This document shows positions 51,901 to 59,924 of a stretch of 64,000 nucleotides of DNA, piece after piece. The DNA is from Nereocystis luetkeana (Eukaryota; Sar; Phaeophyceae; Laminariales; Laminariaceae). The stretch spans positions 8,171,227 to 8,235,226 of the forward strand of contig JARUPZ010000012.1 of NCBI GenBank assembly GCA_031213475.1, given 5' to 3'. Under the pieces are notes generated by a model. That model saw only the letters and a list, made by a program, of their open reading frames with translations, did no database searches and was not told the DNA's origin. Numbering within the stretch: the stretch's first letter is position 1; the number at the start of each line of letters is the position of its first letter. Made by a program: the position numbers and the translations under genes.

Positions 51901-54900
51901 GCGGCGTTGTTGGCAGTTTAACTCCGTGCGACGAAACGTCTGATGCATGCACACTGTAGTCGGGTCAAGCCCCAAGAGGTGAAGAGTAGTGCCACGCCGG
52001 GGATACCACTTTTTGGCCGTTTTAGGACTCTACAAATAAATTGGGCCCAAAGTTTTCAGACCGTTGAAAGGCGTTCTACGATGAGAGGTTCACCCTACTT
52101 TTTCTGAAGCTCCTAACTTTAGGAGCTCCATACCTCACCCGAAACCTCACTTGAGCAAAACTCAAATTATTGCATCCCGATAGATATCCCCATGGTCCAA
52201 GTACTCAAAAGTGTAATTTTTCGAAAGAAGATTTGCTTTCCGACGATTTGGGGTTAAGGAGCCCCATCATACAGAAACAAAATGGCAGAGATGTGCTACC
52301 TCTATCGTAGAACGCGTCTTGAGCTCCTCTACCGTTTCAGAACTGCAGTCCCGTTTTGGAAGACACGCCACTCGAATTCCAAGGAAAAGCAACGGCGTGG
52401 CAGCCGAGGTGGATGTTGCGGTGTCTGCATGTACATAGCGGCGTGATTTTTACGTTGTGGTTATAGACGGCACAAGGCCTGCTGCGTCAAAAATCGGTGA
52501 CACTGCGCAGCAGCAGTGACCCTCATTATGCCAGCTGTAGGTCGTGTGTACGGTGAGTTGGTTTACCCCTCCGTTCTATGGAGGAATACTGGTGGTCAAA
52601 TAAGAACGGGTGCGTGTGAAATAGTGTTTGGGTAGCAACACAAAGGCCTCAACAGTATTGAACGAACAACATGCCCAACTGGTTGGCAGCAGTGGGGCTC
52701 AATTCGCTGCTTGCTGAAGTTGGGGATACCAGACGTGTGTGCGGTGCAGTATGAGATGGAGACGTTTCGATATATACATGTTTGTGCATCCCCCGCTCTA
52801 GGCCTCGGCTTGAATTCCTATGTTTTTCTCTTGTCGAAACTAAGATCCGGTTTATCGAAGCGGCGGGGAGGGGGGGGGGGGGGGGGGGGTACTCATTATC
52901 ATGCATGGCCGTAGTCGTATACCTACAATGCCGGACTGAGCACGTCGGGTTTTCACCGACCAGGTGGGGGGGAGGGGGGGGTGTCGTCGTCATTTGTCTC
53001 CTCTCCTCGCCATGGTACGGTACGTATGCCCCTCGACGTATACCGAGCGACCGGGGCACTGCTTCCTTCGGTCGTCTGATCGGGCTACCACGCTTCACGG
53101 TTTATTGAGCATCAAATCTGTAGTGTAGAAGCTAAGTGGGTCGCTGCCCCCAGGAAAGCTATTCCACGTACCACTATGAATGTTAGTATAAGCTAGGTCT
53201 GATCTTCATATCAAAGTTGGAACATCGTTTATATTTTCGATCACAGATGGAATTCCAATAAATTCCAATGGCCTCAGGGCCTACGAATACAAGGAGGCTG
53301 TTCGAGTTGCTTGGAAAAAGGTATAACTATTTGGCATCTTCTATTACTATATAGAGTGTAGCTGTGCATTTTGTTTCTTGATATGATCATATGAAAACAT
53401 AGTCCTCTCACACTTGCTGTCAAACAAAATGGTTATCCCGCCCTGCTGCTGCCGCCTCCGCTCAAGTGCCTCGCCAAAGAAGAGCTGGACAATCTCGACC
53501 CCCCCCTCCATCGCCGTAGCTTGGGTCGAACGCTCGCTCACGCGTCGCGTCGCATCGTCGTCTAGTCTGATCAGCTCTAACGTCGGACCCTCGCCACGGT
53601 ATTACAATAGAGGTATGCATGGCAGCTGAGTTTTCACCGAGGGGTTCCTTGATCACTCGAGGAGGAGCTCGTACAAATACTCGCTGCGTACCTCTCCCCC
53701 CAACAACCGGCCTTTGAGAAAAAAAAAAAAAGAAAAAAAAAAAACTACCAGGGTATGGGCTACTACTTGTAGATACGTAGTAATCAGACGAATGATGTCG
53801 GGGGAAAATACACGCCGTATCCAGATATACAATGGTTGGATAGTCACAATTCCTCGGCTGATAGGCTGCATACGTCGGCGGCGAGAAACGTATCATGCCT
53901 CGTATAGCTCATGATCTAGATCATCTAGTTCCTTGTCTGCCGTTGTGAGAGTTTGTGCCGAAGGATCTGCCTACTTCATACTACAGGTCCAACCTAAGAA
54001 ACATTCGCTAGATTATACAGAGTATGCGGGTTCCACCCGGCAACATGAGCCAGATCGTATACAAGATCGGGAATTGATTATCTGTATGCCTTGAAAGATC
54101 TAGATCGTGAACTGTGGGAATTATCGATCCCAGGTTGCGTGTGGGATCAAAACGTGCAACCTCCACACGTGGCGAAACACAGCTCGTCGTCGAGAGGACG
54201 TACGCACGTACGTACGTACGTACGTAAGCAAGCCCTCGGTGTTCCACGACAGCCCGTGACCTTCCCGCCACCATCACCCTCACACCACACCGCTACGTAC
54301 ACAGCGCGCGCGAAAGGGGGGGAAGCAACACCCCCCTCGGTTGTTAAGCCGTGGGTGTAGTTGACCTGAGCGCCACATGCCGCGAGGACGAACAAAACCA
54401 GCGGGTAGCAACAGCCCGGGCAGGAAAGAACACGTCTACAAATCAATTTAAAAACGAGGACTGTGCATTCGTGCTTCGTTTATAGCATCAGATTGTACAC
54501 AGTAGTTGCTTGGGAAACGGGAAAACTTCTGCAAGGCTTCCGATAGGCGGAAGAGCCGACAAATCACAGCTGGTGATGCTGGTCATTTTTTATTTATCTC
54601 TCCATAAACACAGGGTACTCACGAACAGAGGTGGGTGGAATGAATTCAGCACTAGCTTGAGCTGCAATGTGTGAATCGATGTGTTGTCGTTTTCGGGAGA
54701 CGGTATATCAGGAGAGTGCGGCCGAACGACTTGCTGACAGATTCGACAGCTCCCTCATGCATCCCTGGCCGTTACCGATATGTACGTGTACGGTATATAT
54801 CAGGATGGTGGGTGTGGACGATTTTCTGCAGGGAACTTTGATATTTCAGAGCGAGCCGACCCCAGAGCTTCGTAGTGGTGTCAAGCCCCGCGATGCCTTG

Positions 54901-56545
54901 TGGGGTGCCAACTCTTCCCAGGAAGTCGCGAGCCTATAGCTCCCGCAGGTGTGTCAGGCATCGTCAAGGCAAAATGGCTGCCGGTGAGTAGGAGATGTCC
55001 AGGGTATGCGCATACATGATACATGATGCACGTGAATAGGGGCATATGCATGTAGGGATGCACGCCTGTGTCGGCTGGTTTCGAAGAAACGCCGTGGCCG
55101 CAATTTCCGACCGTCGCGCGTCGGTGCGGTGGGCTCCTGTGTTGCAGTGGTAAAGAATGGCGTTGGATAGCCGTTGTCGAGCGCAGAGCCAGCTTGGACC
55201 ACTAGCACTGCTTGCGAAGCTTAGAGCGATGCTCCGTGTCTTGTGTGTGTGCTGCGCCTCAACACTGCTTGCGAGGAGCGATGCCTCGTGTTTGGGTAGT
55301 GCACTGTGCCTCCACAGAAATGGTGAAAACAATATGCCGTCGTTCTTCCTGGTGGTGCTATGATACGTACATTGCATTCTTGGTATACGCCGGCATGTTA
55401 TTGTGCCGTGGTTCAATGTTAAGCGATGGATTATGTGGGATCTTCGCGCTTGTTCTGTCCCGTATAACCCATGGTCTGTTCTTCTACAGAAGGCCCGTGA
55501 CCATAATAAGAAGGTTCGAGGCGTCCGCACTCTGTAAGCGGAGAACCTAAATCAAATCACTGGTACTCTTCACAGGAATATTACGCACAGTGTAGGTATA
55601 CTAACATTGATTGATGCATGGTGTCCGTATACAGACTTAAAGCACTATTTTACAGACGAACAGGTATCGTGCACCAGGCACCAGGTAGCTGGTATACATA
55701 GGCTCTCACCGACTTCGGAATCGTCGCATGATACGTCGACGATGTTTTTGGATTTGATAGGTTGTGAACAGTTTACGTTGTCGTTCGTTAGAGCCCTTAG
55801 AATCTAGTCCAGCCTAACAGATCCAAATGAAAAATGATACTGCTAACTGTTGTCAATAGCTTCAATTTCAAGTAGCGGCGGTTAATCTGCAAAGCGCATT
55901 GCGAATAGTTGAAGAAGATGTCAAAACATTCGCGTCGGACGGCATCTCAAACCGGGTGCCTTCGTGTGCTCGTTTTCAAAACCGCGACACCGCTTGCGCA
56001 TGCGGTGCAATCCGATCCACTGCGAGAGACCATTTTTTGACTCCAATCCTTACTACAAGTACAGCAGATTCACAGCCGTGTCGTTTGCTGTGGCACAGTT
56101 GTTCTCGCTGTCCAAATACCGTGATAACCCCCATATGCAAGTTATCTTGACGGTGTGTACTGCTCCCCAATCACAATCGAGATATCGACATATCGACAAC
56201 GGCAATAGACCAGTTCCAAGATATGTCCAGTGCTACTGTACCGCTCCCGCGAATCGTCGTATACACCGCCTCAAAAAGCGCTACAAGTGCGCATCTAGCC
56301 CTCTCCTATGCGTTCCGCAAATGAATCAGATCAACTCACGTCAGAGGTGCTGCCCACGATCCCAGCAGATGCCCGAGCCCCCGGATGGAGAACACGGCCC
56401 CGAAGGACACCTCTTCGATGCCGACATCGCGGGCGAGCGAGGGGACCGCCGGTCCCAGAGCGCTGACGAACAACCCCATCAAGAAGAAGGAGGAGAACAT
56501 GGCAACCGAGGGGGCAAGCCGATTCACGTCGCGTGCTGGAGTCAT
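31746..56545 (-). CDS. Major facilitator superfamily transporter, MFSD4/NaGLT1-like, 8 exons (predicted spliced gene)
   Basis: Predicted 12-helix membrane transporter of 562 residues, assembled by eye. CDS exons in sense order: 56545-56340, 38371-38218, 37298-37215, 36663-36393, 35600-35087, 34599-34464, 33900-33807, 31975-31746 (sum 1689 nt, every junction phase-compatible). The N-half has TM1 (FSSFFLMGLFVSALGP, about 17-32), TM2, TM3 (about 88-109), TM4 with the family-like VGAIDAIAN and WVQ-GLHFFFSAGA, and TM6 (about 172-193). A long acidic and hydrophilic loop (about 194-355) separates the halves. The C-half has GAEVGFGAWV (about 381-390), FWGGITVGRLLA (TM8), STYPLAISLLPSAG (TM10) and GGALGEMLVP (TM11). 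These resemble eukaryotic MFSD4/sodium-dependent glucose transporter 1 proteins. Substrate and membrane are not predictable here. The exon 1 assignment depends on an ~18-kb intron. Confidence 0.8.
32346..32500. repeat. Two-copy tandem duplication, ~80-bp unit, CG-rich
   Basis: GTGCCGTACATGCGCGG (32351) and GTGCCGTGCATGCGCGG (32431). Preceded by a GTAC/GTGC alternating stretch. Confidence 0.75.
33181..33355. repeat. (GTTT)n microsatellite
   Basis: TTTG units with periodic TTTTG variants and a few GTGT interruptions. Confidence 0.9.
33807..33900 (-). CDS. MFS transporter exon 7 (TM10)
   Basis: The acceptor is TTCGAAAG before GTAAGTTTCG and the donor is GCCG before GTGAGT. It reads VSFAWAALGAGLLGVF then STYPLAISLLPSA. 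Phase 0 in and phase 1 out match exons 6 and 8. Confidence 0.82.
33919..33961. repeat. Poly(G) tract of 43 (poly-C on the sense strand)
   Basis: Forms a C43 run on the transcript, 16 nt upstream of the AG of exon 7. It occupies the place of the polypyrimidine tract. Confidence 0.9.
34464..34599 (-). CDS. MFS transporter exon 6 (TM8-TM9)
   Basis: The acceptor is GCGCGTCAG before CCTCTTCTGG and the donor is GGAAGG before GTAAGC. The leading C completes Ser with exon 5. It encodes LFWGGITVGRLLAVPLA and LGALISSVLLLVAGR. Confidence 0.85.
34617..34634. repeat. Poly(G) tract of 18 (poly-C on the sense strand)
   Basis: C18 on the transcript, 15 nt upstream of the AG of exon 6. Confidence 0.9.
35087..35600 (-). 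CDS. MFS transporter exon 5 (central loop, TM7)
   Basis: The donor is ATGGCCAG before GTGTGG. The acceptor is one of two adjacent AGs (start 35600 or 35603), which keep the same phase and differ by one Ala. The first ~120 residues are hydrophilic. The end encodes LSLVALLALFLFLCVGAEV and GFGAWVAVVVLRDGLS. Confidence 0.78.
36181..36290 (-). mobile_element. Degenerate MITE-like family 3 copy in intron 4
   Basis: AGAGCCTCAGAAACAAATGG and CACCTCTACCGTAGCATGCG match the right end of family 3 copy D with several changes. The left half is not recognisable. Confidence 0.5.
36393..36663 (-). CDS. MFS transporter exon 4 (TM5-TM6 and acidic loop)
   Basis: The acceptor is CCAGCAG before GGGCTGCAC and the donor is ATGGAAG before GTATAG. 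It encodes GLHFFFSAGASVAPAAVG and YRKVFLAFGLLAIPSS, then an acidic segment (TTTGDDDIDMME). Confidence 0.82.
37215..37298 (-). CDS. MFS transporter exon 3 (TM4)
   Basis: The acceptor is GTTTGACAG before GGGATCTGC. It encodes GICVGAIDAIANAAI and ends APWVQ if the donor is CAG-GCACGT (a GC-AG intron). A GT donor six bases earlier (TGG-GTGCAG, exon end 37221) is possible with the alternative acceptor 36666 of exon 4. That version gives WQGLHF, one residue shorter. Confidence 0.75.
38218..38371 (-). CDS. MFS transporter exon 2 (TM3)
   Basis: The acceptor is TTGCTGCTTCTTCAG, a strong pyrimidine tract. The donor is TGCCAG before GTAAAT. The first G completes Thr with exon 1. It encodes NNPMYRLGTATIGLGLFSV and SFWLVGAWCFCQ, which runs directly into TM4. 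Confidence 0.82.
43204..43278. repeat. Three-copy tandem repeat, 25-bp unit
   Basis: ACCGCAAGACGTTTTGCAGC repeated three times with GGGT spacers. Confidence 0.92.
43945..44034. mobile_element. Palindromic MITE family 2, copy a
   Basis: CCCTTTTAGAACCGCAGTC to GCGGTTCTAAAGG, with inner arms CGTTTTGGGGACAAACCACT and GTAGTTTGTCCCCAAAACG. Confidence 0.85.
44364..44386. repeat. Terminal fragment of MITE family 1
   Basis: TATTACGGGGAACCATAGTT, followed after a short palindrome (CCTCCTCACATGAGGAGG) by a complete copy. Confidence 0.65.
44412..44524. mobile_element. Palindromic MITE family 1, copy 4
   Basis: TATTACCGGGGGCCATAG to TATGGTCCCCCGTATAG, with a complete interior. Confidence 0.88.
44854..44947. 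mobile_element. Palindromic MITE family 2, copy b
   Basis: CCCTTTTAGGACTG to GGGACTGCAGTCCTAAA. It abuts the family 4 element at 44952. Confidence 0.85.
44952..45351. mobile_element. Non-autonomous inverted-repeat element, family 4, copy 2 (400 bp)
   Basis: Inverted relative to 8998-9388 and nearly colinear. Ends are ACAGACAAATAAATCTG and CCGATTTGTCTGT. The left end has an AAT insertion in the TIR. Confidence 0.8.
45393..45515. mobile_element. Palindromic MITE family 1, copy 5
   Basis: CTATTACGGGGGACCATAG to TATGGTCCCCCGTAATAG. A small ATAG/TAGG expansion in the interior. Confidence 0.9.
45901..46020. repeat. (ATGT)n microsatellite, about 30 units
   Basis: One ACGT variant unit at 45964. 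At its right edge the array is interrupted by CCAGGTA and then resumes in register. Confidence 0.95.
47893..47985. mobile_element. Degenerate MITE-like family 3 fragment
   Basis: TTTTGAGTCCCTCACGCGAGG, ATCTCACC and GCATGACTTCGGG recall the left half of family 3 with many changes. Confidence 0.4.
48005..48105. mobile_element. Palindromic MITE family 1, copy 6 (left end missing)
   Basis: Starts inside the left TIR (TTAAATAGGACC) and ends TGGTCTCCCGTAATA. Confidence 0.8.
48171..48274. mobile_element. Palindromic MITE family 1, copy 7
   Basis: CTATTGCGGGGGGCCATAG to TATGGTCCCCCGTAATA. Confidence 0.88.
48403..48513. mobile_element. Palindromic MITE family 1, copy 8
   Basis: GTATTACGGGGGGCCACA to TATGGTCCCCCGTAATAG; TA lies at both ends. 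Confidence 0.88.
48752..48847. mobile_element. Palindromic MITE family 2, copy c
   Basis: CCCTTTTAGGACCGCAGTC to GCAGTCCTAAAAGGG; the most complete member in the window. Confidence 0.88.
49272..49389. mobile_element. Palindromic MITE family 1, copy 9
   Basis: TATTACGCGGGGGCATAG to TATGGTCCCCTCAAATA; the right TIR is eroded. Confidence 0.82.
51197..51310. mobile_element. Palindromic MITE family 1, copy 10
   Basis: CTATTACGGGGGGGGGGCAT to TATGGTCCCCCGTAATAG. Confidence 0.88.
52071..52316 (+). mobile_element. MITE-like family 3, copy E
   Basis: GCGTTCTACGATGAGAGG to CCTCTATCGTAGAACGCG, interior as in copies A-C. Confidence 0.85.
52326..52383. mobile_element. Half of a family 2 MITE
   Basis: CCGTTTCAGAACTGCAGTCC, CGTTTTGG and CCACTCGAATT; the right half is missing. 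Confidence 0.55.
52866..52975 (+). repeat. Interspersed repeat family 5, copy 3
   Basis: A G20 run, then TACTCATTATCATGCATGG, CCGTAGTCGTAT and TTTTCACCGACCAGG. It has an internal deletion compared with copy 1. Confidence 0.7.
56340..56545 (-). CDS. MFS transporter exon 1 (start, TM1-TM2)
   Basis: The start is set at ATG 56545 (MTPARDVNRLAPSVAMFSSF). The frame stays open further upstream to 56728, so an earlier start is possible. It encodes FFLMGLFVSALGPAVPSL and SIRGLGHLLGSWAAP, the usual MFS entry (TM1 with GPAVP, TM2 with an RGLG-type turn). The donor is CTGAC before GTGAGT, phase 2. Confidence 0.75.
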
Positions 56546-58410
56546 ATCACTTTTTTCTTCGCAAAACCGCAGTGCAGCGGAAGGGAAACACCTGTACACC
56601 CCAGCCTTGCGAGCGCGCAGGATACGTACTGCGGAGCGCGGGGCAATCTTCGGAGTAGGCGAGGTCCCGTCGAGACGACTCTCGTCAACGAATGCGCGCG
56701 ATTGGTGTGAGGGGAGATATCTTGCCACCTGTCACAACCCCTTTTCGAACGAAAGTAGACGCTGACGTGTGTGCCTCCTATCTGTGTATGGCCGTCGGCA
56801 GTCGAGACTCGTTTGGGAGGAATGAGGAGTGGACTCTGGGGGGGGAAGAGGGGGGTGGCAATCGGCCAGGGATACCATGCAGGTTGCTTTTTTTGTCTTT
56901 CGCCATGTACCAGTAGTGGTACAGTAGTTCGTGGCATTCGTTGCAGTCAGTAGGATTGAAACTAAGTCGGAATGGTTGATGGCGGTGTCACGGAGATACA
57001 ATATGACTACATACTGTGTGGGGAAAAAAAAGGAATGAAAGCGTATCGCAACTCAGAGGGAGGGACCGAAGAACGAGCCCCAAGTATCATGCGCAAGCTA
57101 CGCTGGCACCTGGTATCAATGACTGCTCTTTTCGAGCGAGCACCTGTTGTGTGGGGTTGTTCGATCCCTGTCGGCGTCATAGTGGTTTCCGGGGGGGATA
57201 AAGAAATAAAGTTGGTTTGTATTGGTACCAAGGACTTATGTAGTAGCGTAGTAGCGCACGGTGGGGAATTTGGCCCCAGAGTTTGTGGCCACGACGAGTG
57301 CTGAGGTGTCAGAGTTTATCCTGTGTTCCTCGGAAAGATCTACATGATCAGCAACCAAGGGATGTCGGGATCGTATTGAGGGGAGATGGTTGGTGGCGGT
57401 TCGGGATAAGGGGGAAGTACGTAGTTGCTCTAGGAGGTAAGAACATTGATACAGAGAGGGGAAAAAAGAAGGACACAAATGGTCTCCTTGTACGTCCGGG
57501 AAAAGAAGCGCGGGAGATCCTCTTGACATGCGCAGAGGGATAGCTGAAACAAGATAGATGACATAGCAAACTTCCAAACGGCAACCGCTCTGGGTGTTCT
57601 TAGAGCCTGATGCCACTGTAAAACGATTCTAGCGGAGCATGTGTAAACACAAAACATACAGGCGTTCCAGGAACACACATGAAACGTGTGTGGGTGTCAT
57701 CCTGTCGCGCACTGTTGGCAAAAGGCGGGGCCTACACGTTCGCACACAGACACACACACTGCTGGCCCGCTGCGGTAGCCGTCTGTATGATCATAAACGG
57801 GGTTCGACGAGTAGACCCGTCGTCCTGCGGATGACCAGACTTGGGGGTTTCTGCGTACCCAGAGCCAAGACCCAATATGTTGATACTGCCGTCGTAGGTA
57901 CCGTGGTAGGGTAGGGGAGAGTCGCAAAGGTCTTCCCAACGACACATTCCGGGTTGTGATGGATGCCATCAAAGCGCTGAACGGCAAGCTGTTCAGCATA
58001 CCGGCGGCCGTCACACAGTTAGCCATTGGCGATGGGGGGGGGGGGGAAGCACGAGGGATGCCAAGCATTATTTGCTACTACTTTATGCGGCTCTACAGTA
58101 GTAGAGGTGTATTCTTCATCGGCGGGGTCGCCATTCGCGCGAGTGGCTGCTGCCCTGTACTCTGTGTAAGTCCTGTTATTTATAGTGAGTGTTTTTTTTT
58201 CAAATGTTAATAAAAAGATACGCCAGCTTTGTGGGCGCGACCGATTGAGTGGTCGGTGCTAAATGTTTGCTAGGTGAGGCATGCTATACATAATAGGCGT
58301 AGCACCTTTAGGCCACGCGTTTTTCTGAGCGATGGCGCTCGCTCGGTCAAAGAACTACCGGGTCTTATCTGAACATCGCCTCGTGAATGTTTTTTCATTT
58401 TCGTACTTGC
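56546..58410. other. 5' flank of the transporter gene; no firm gene
   Basis: The only coding-looking stretch is at 57893-58033 (plus), listed separately. No promoter motif stands out. Confidence 0.45.
57893..58033 (+). other. Possible coding fragment of unknown function
   Basis: One plus-strand frame reads GLPNDTFRVVMDAIKALNG and then LFSIPAAVTQLAIGDG, protein-like in composition, until a G13 run. No start or splice context and no recognised domain; it could be a transposon scrap. Confidence 0.25.
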
Positions 58411-58411
58411 C

Positions 58412-58523
58412 ATTATTTACGGAGGACCATAGTAATCAGGACTCATCACGTCCACAAAAACCCATATATTACAGTATTTTCCCTAAGCACATTTGGTCCT
58501 GACTACTATGTTTCTCCGTAGTA
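58412..58523. mobile_element. Palindromic MITE family 1, copy 11 (diverged)
   Basis: TTATTTACGGAGGACCATAG to CTACTATGTTTCTCCGTAG. The core pair changed to AATCAGGACT and GGTCCTGACT. Confidence 0.78.
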
Positions 58524-58715
58524 AGCCTGTACCTGGTACATGATAGGCCATGGTATTGTTGTAGAGCTGCTAAAGTGAGCAAGGAGACTCATAAAAAAGT
58601 ATGGGCGCTACTACCTCTACAGTAATAGCATACGAAAAGTCTTGCTTTGGGTGAAGTAGAGAGCAAGTAGTGAAGAAAAGTGGCCTGCAGGTCGGCAAAT
58701 GAAAATGGCGACACC

Positions 58716-58764
58716 CTCCCTCCCTCCCTCCCTCCCTCCCTCCCTCCCTCCCTCCCTCCCTCCC
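58716..58764. repeat. (TCCC)n microsatellite
   Basis: About 12 uninterrupted CTCC units. Confidence 0.95.
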
Positions 58765-58769
58765 AGCCT

Positions 58770-59800
58770 TGGTTGGTAATGGGCGAATTTAAATGCGATC
58801 AAGAGTTGGACGACTGGGTTCGCCGTTCGCATAAGACGAGTGCCCACGCTATATACACGTTACGTAATTCACAGCAACATATCGTCAGGCGACACCACTT
58901 TCATGTCTTGGACACGGACAAGGAAAAAAAAAAAGGAAACATTTTTTCCTCGACTGACACCCAACTGGTACGAGCTTTTAGTTGCAGAACACTCGGTCCT
59001 TCAGCCCTTGACAGCGCACGCTGCCCCTTTGCTTAACGGGCACGCCTCCCGGCACGTTCGACTTATAGTTCCCGGTTGCTGTGGTACACCAAAACGAAGA
59101 CAGCCAACGCCCCGCGATCGCCTGGCGACCAACGCCGAGCCAAACAGAATCCGCGAAAGCGAGGCACCAACACACTGCGCAAGCGCACAGCCACCAGGGA
59201 CCCCTGTTCCCGCTTACTTGTCGACTCGTCAAGAAGGGTAACAAAAACCTTTTGATCACGCGCAGTCGCCGACGAACGGCTGCCGCCGTCAAACCGCCCA
59301 CTCACCGAATCGAACCGCTGTCATGCAAAACTGTGCCGCTACATTTACATCCCCGGGTCAACTATACTCTTCTCTTCTAAGAAGCATTGAATTGTTCTAC
59401 AATACCAGGTATACATTTGTATGTATGAGAACAATTAGTCCACATTTCCACGTTTCTTTCATGACGTCGTGTTTGTTCCCCCCCCCCCCCCCCCCCCCCG
59501 TCAAAACAATGATAAACTCCCGTCTTTTTATTTTGCTTTGGTACTACTGCAGTCTAGTGCAATAGCCTGTGTTGCTCCACGTTCTTTGTGCGGGACCAAA
59601 ACCAAAACTCATCACAGCTGTAAGACAGCACGCCGACACCAGAGCGGTATAGGCCAAGCAGTATTTTTTGCGGGAAAATGCTTCATGGGCTCTGTATTAT
59701 CCACCCGTGCAACAACGGAACGGGACTAAAAAAAAACGTACGGATAGAATTACGAAGAGGGCAATGAAGGCGAGGTGCACGTTTCGGTTTCGTTTTGGTT
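58770..59800. other. No gene recognised
   Basis: Contains a C22 run (59478-59499). Open frames show no domain. Confidence 0.45.
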
Positions 59801-59805
59801 TCGGT

Positions 59806-59922
59806 CTATTACGGGGGATCATAGTTAGTAGGACCTATGTATACATAAAAACCTACCAGGTATATATTTCAACATTTTTACAAACAATATTTGGTCCTAT
59901 TAACTATGGTCCCCCGTAATAG
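59806..59922. mobile_element. Palindromic MITE family 1, copy 12
   Basis: CTATTACGGGGGATCATAG to TATGGTCCCCCGTAATAG. It carries an internal TACCAGGTA (59854-59862) at the same place as TACCTGGTA in copy 1. Confidence 0.9.
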
Positions 59923-59924
59923 AA

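Larger units (their letters stand above)
38372..56339 (-). other. Intron 1 of the MFS transporter gene (about 18 kb), repeat-filled
   Basis: The donor is CTGAC before GTGAGT and the acceptor is CTTCTTCAG; the phase is 2 on both sides. It holds seven family 1 MITEs, three family 2 MITEs and part of a fourth, one family 4 element, a full and a degenerate family 3 copy, one family 5 repeat, nine TACCWGGTA words and an (ATGT)n array. No other gene was recognised inside. Open frames at 38434-38721, 46688-47080, 49802-50392 and 54964-55530 show no domain. The stretch 38400-43940 is otherwise featureless. Confidence 0.65.

Noticed and set aside
54147-54446. Minus-strand hydrophobic frame (YPLVLFVLAACGAQ) that could be a TM3 exon of the transporter
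   Set aside because: Exon 2 at 38218-38371 supplies TM3 and joins exon 1 in phase. Adding this segment would duplicate TM3 and needs a weak GTCAAC donor.
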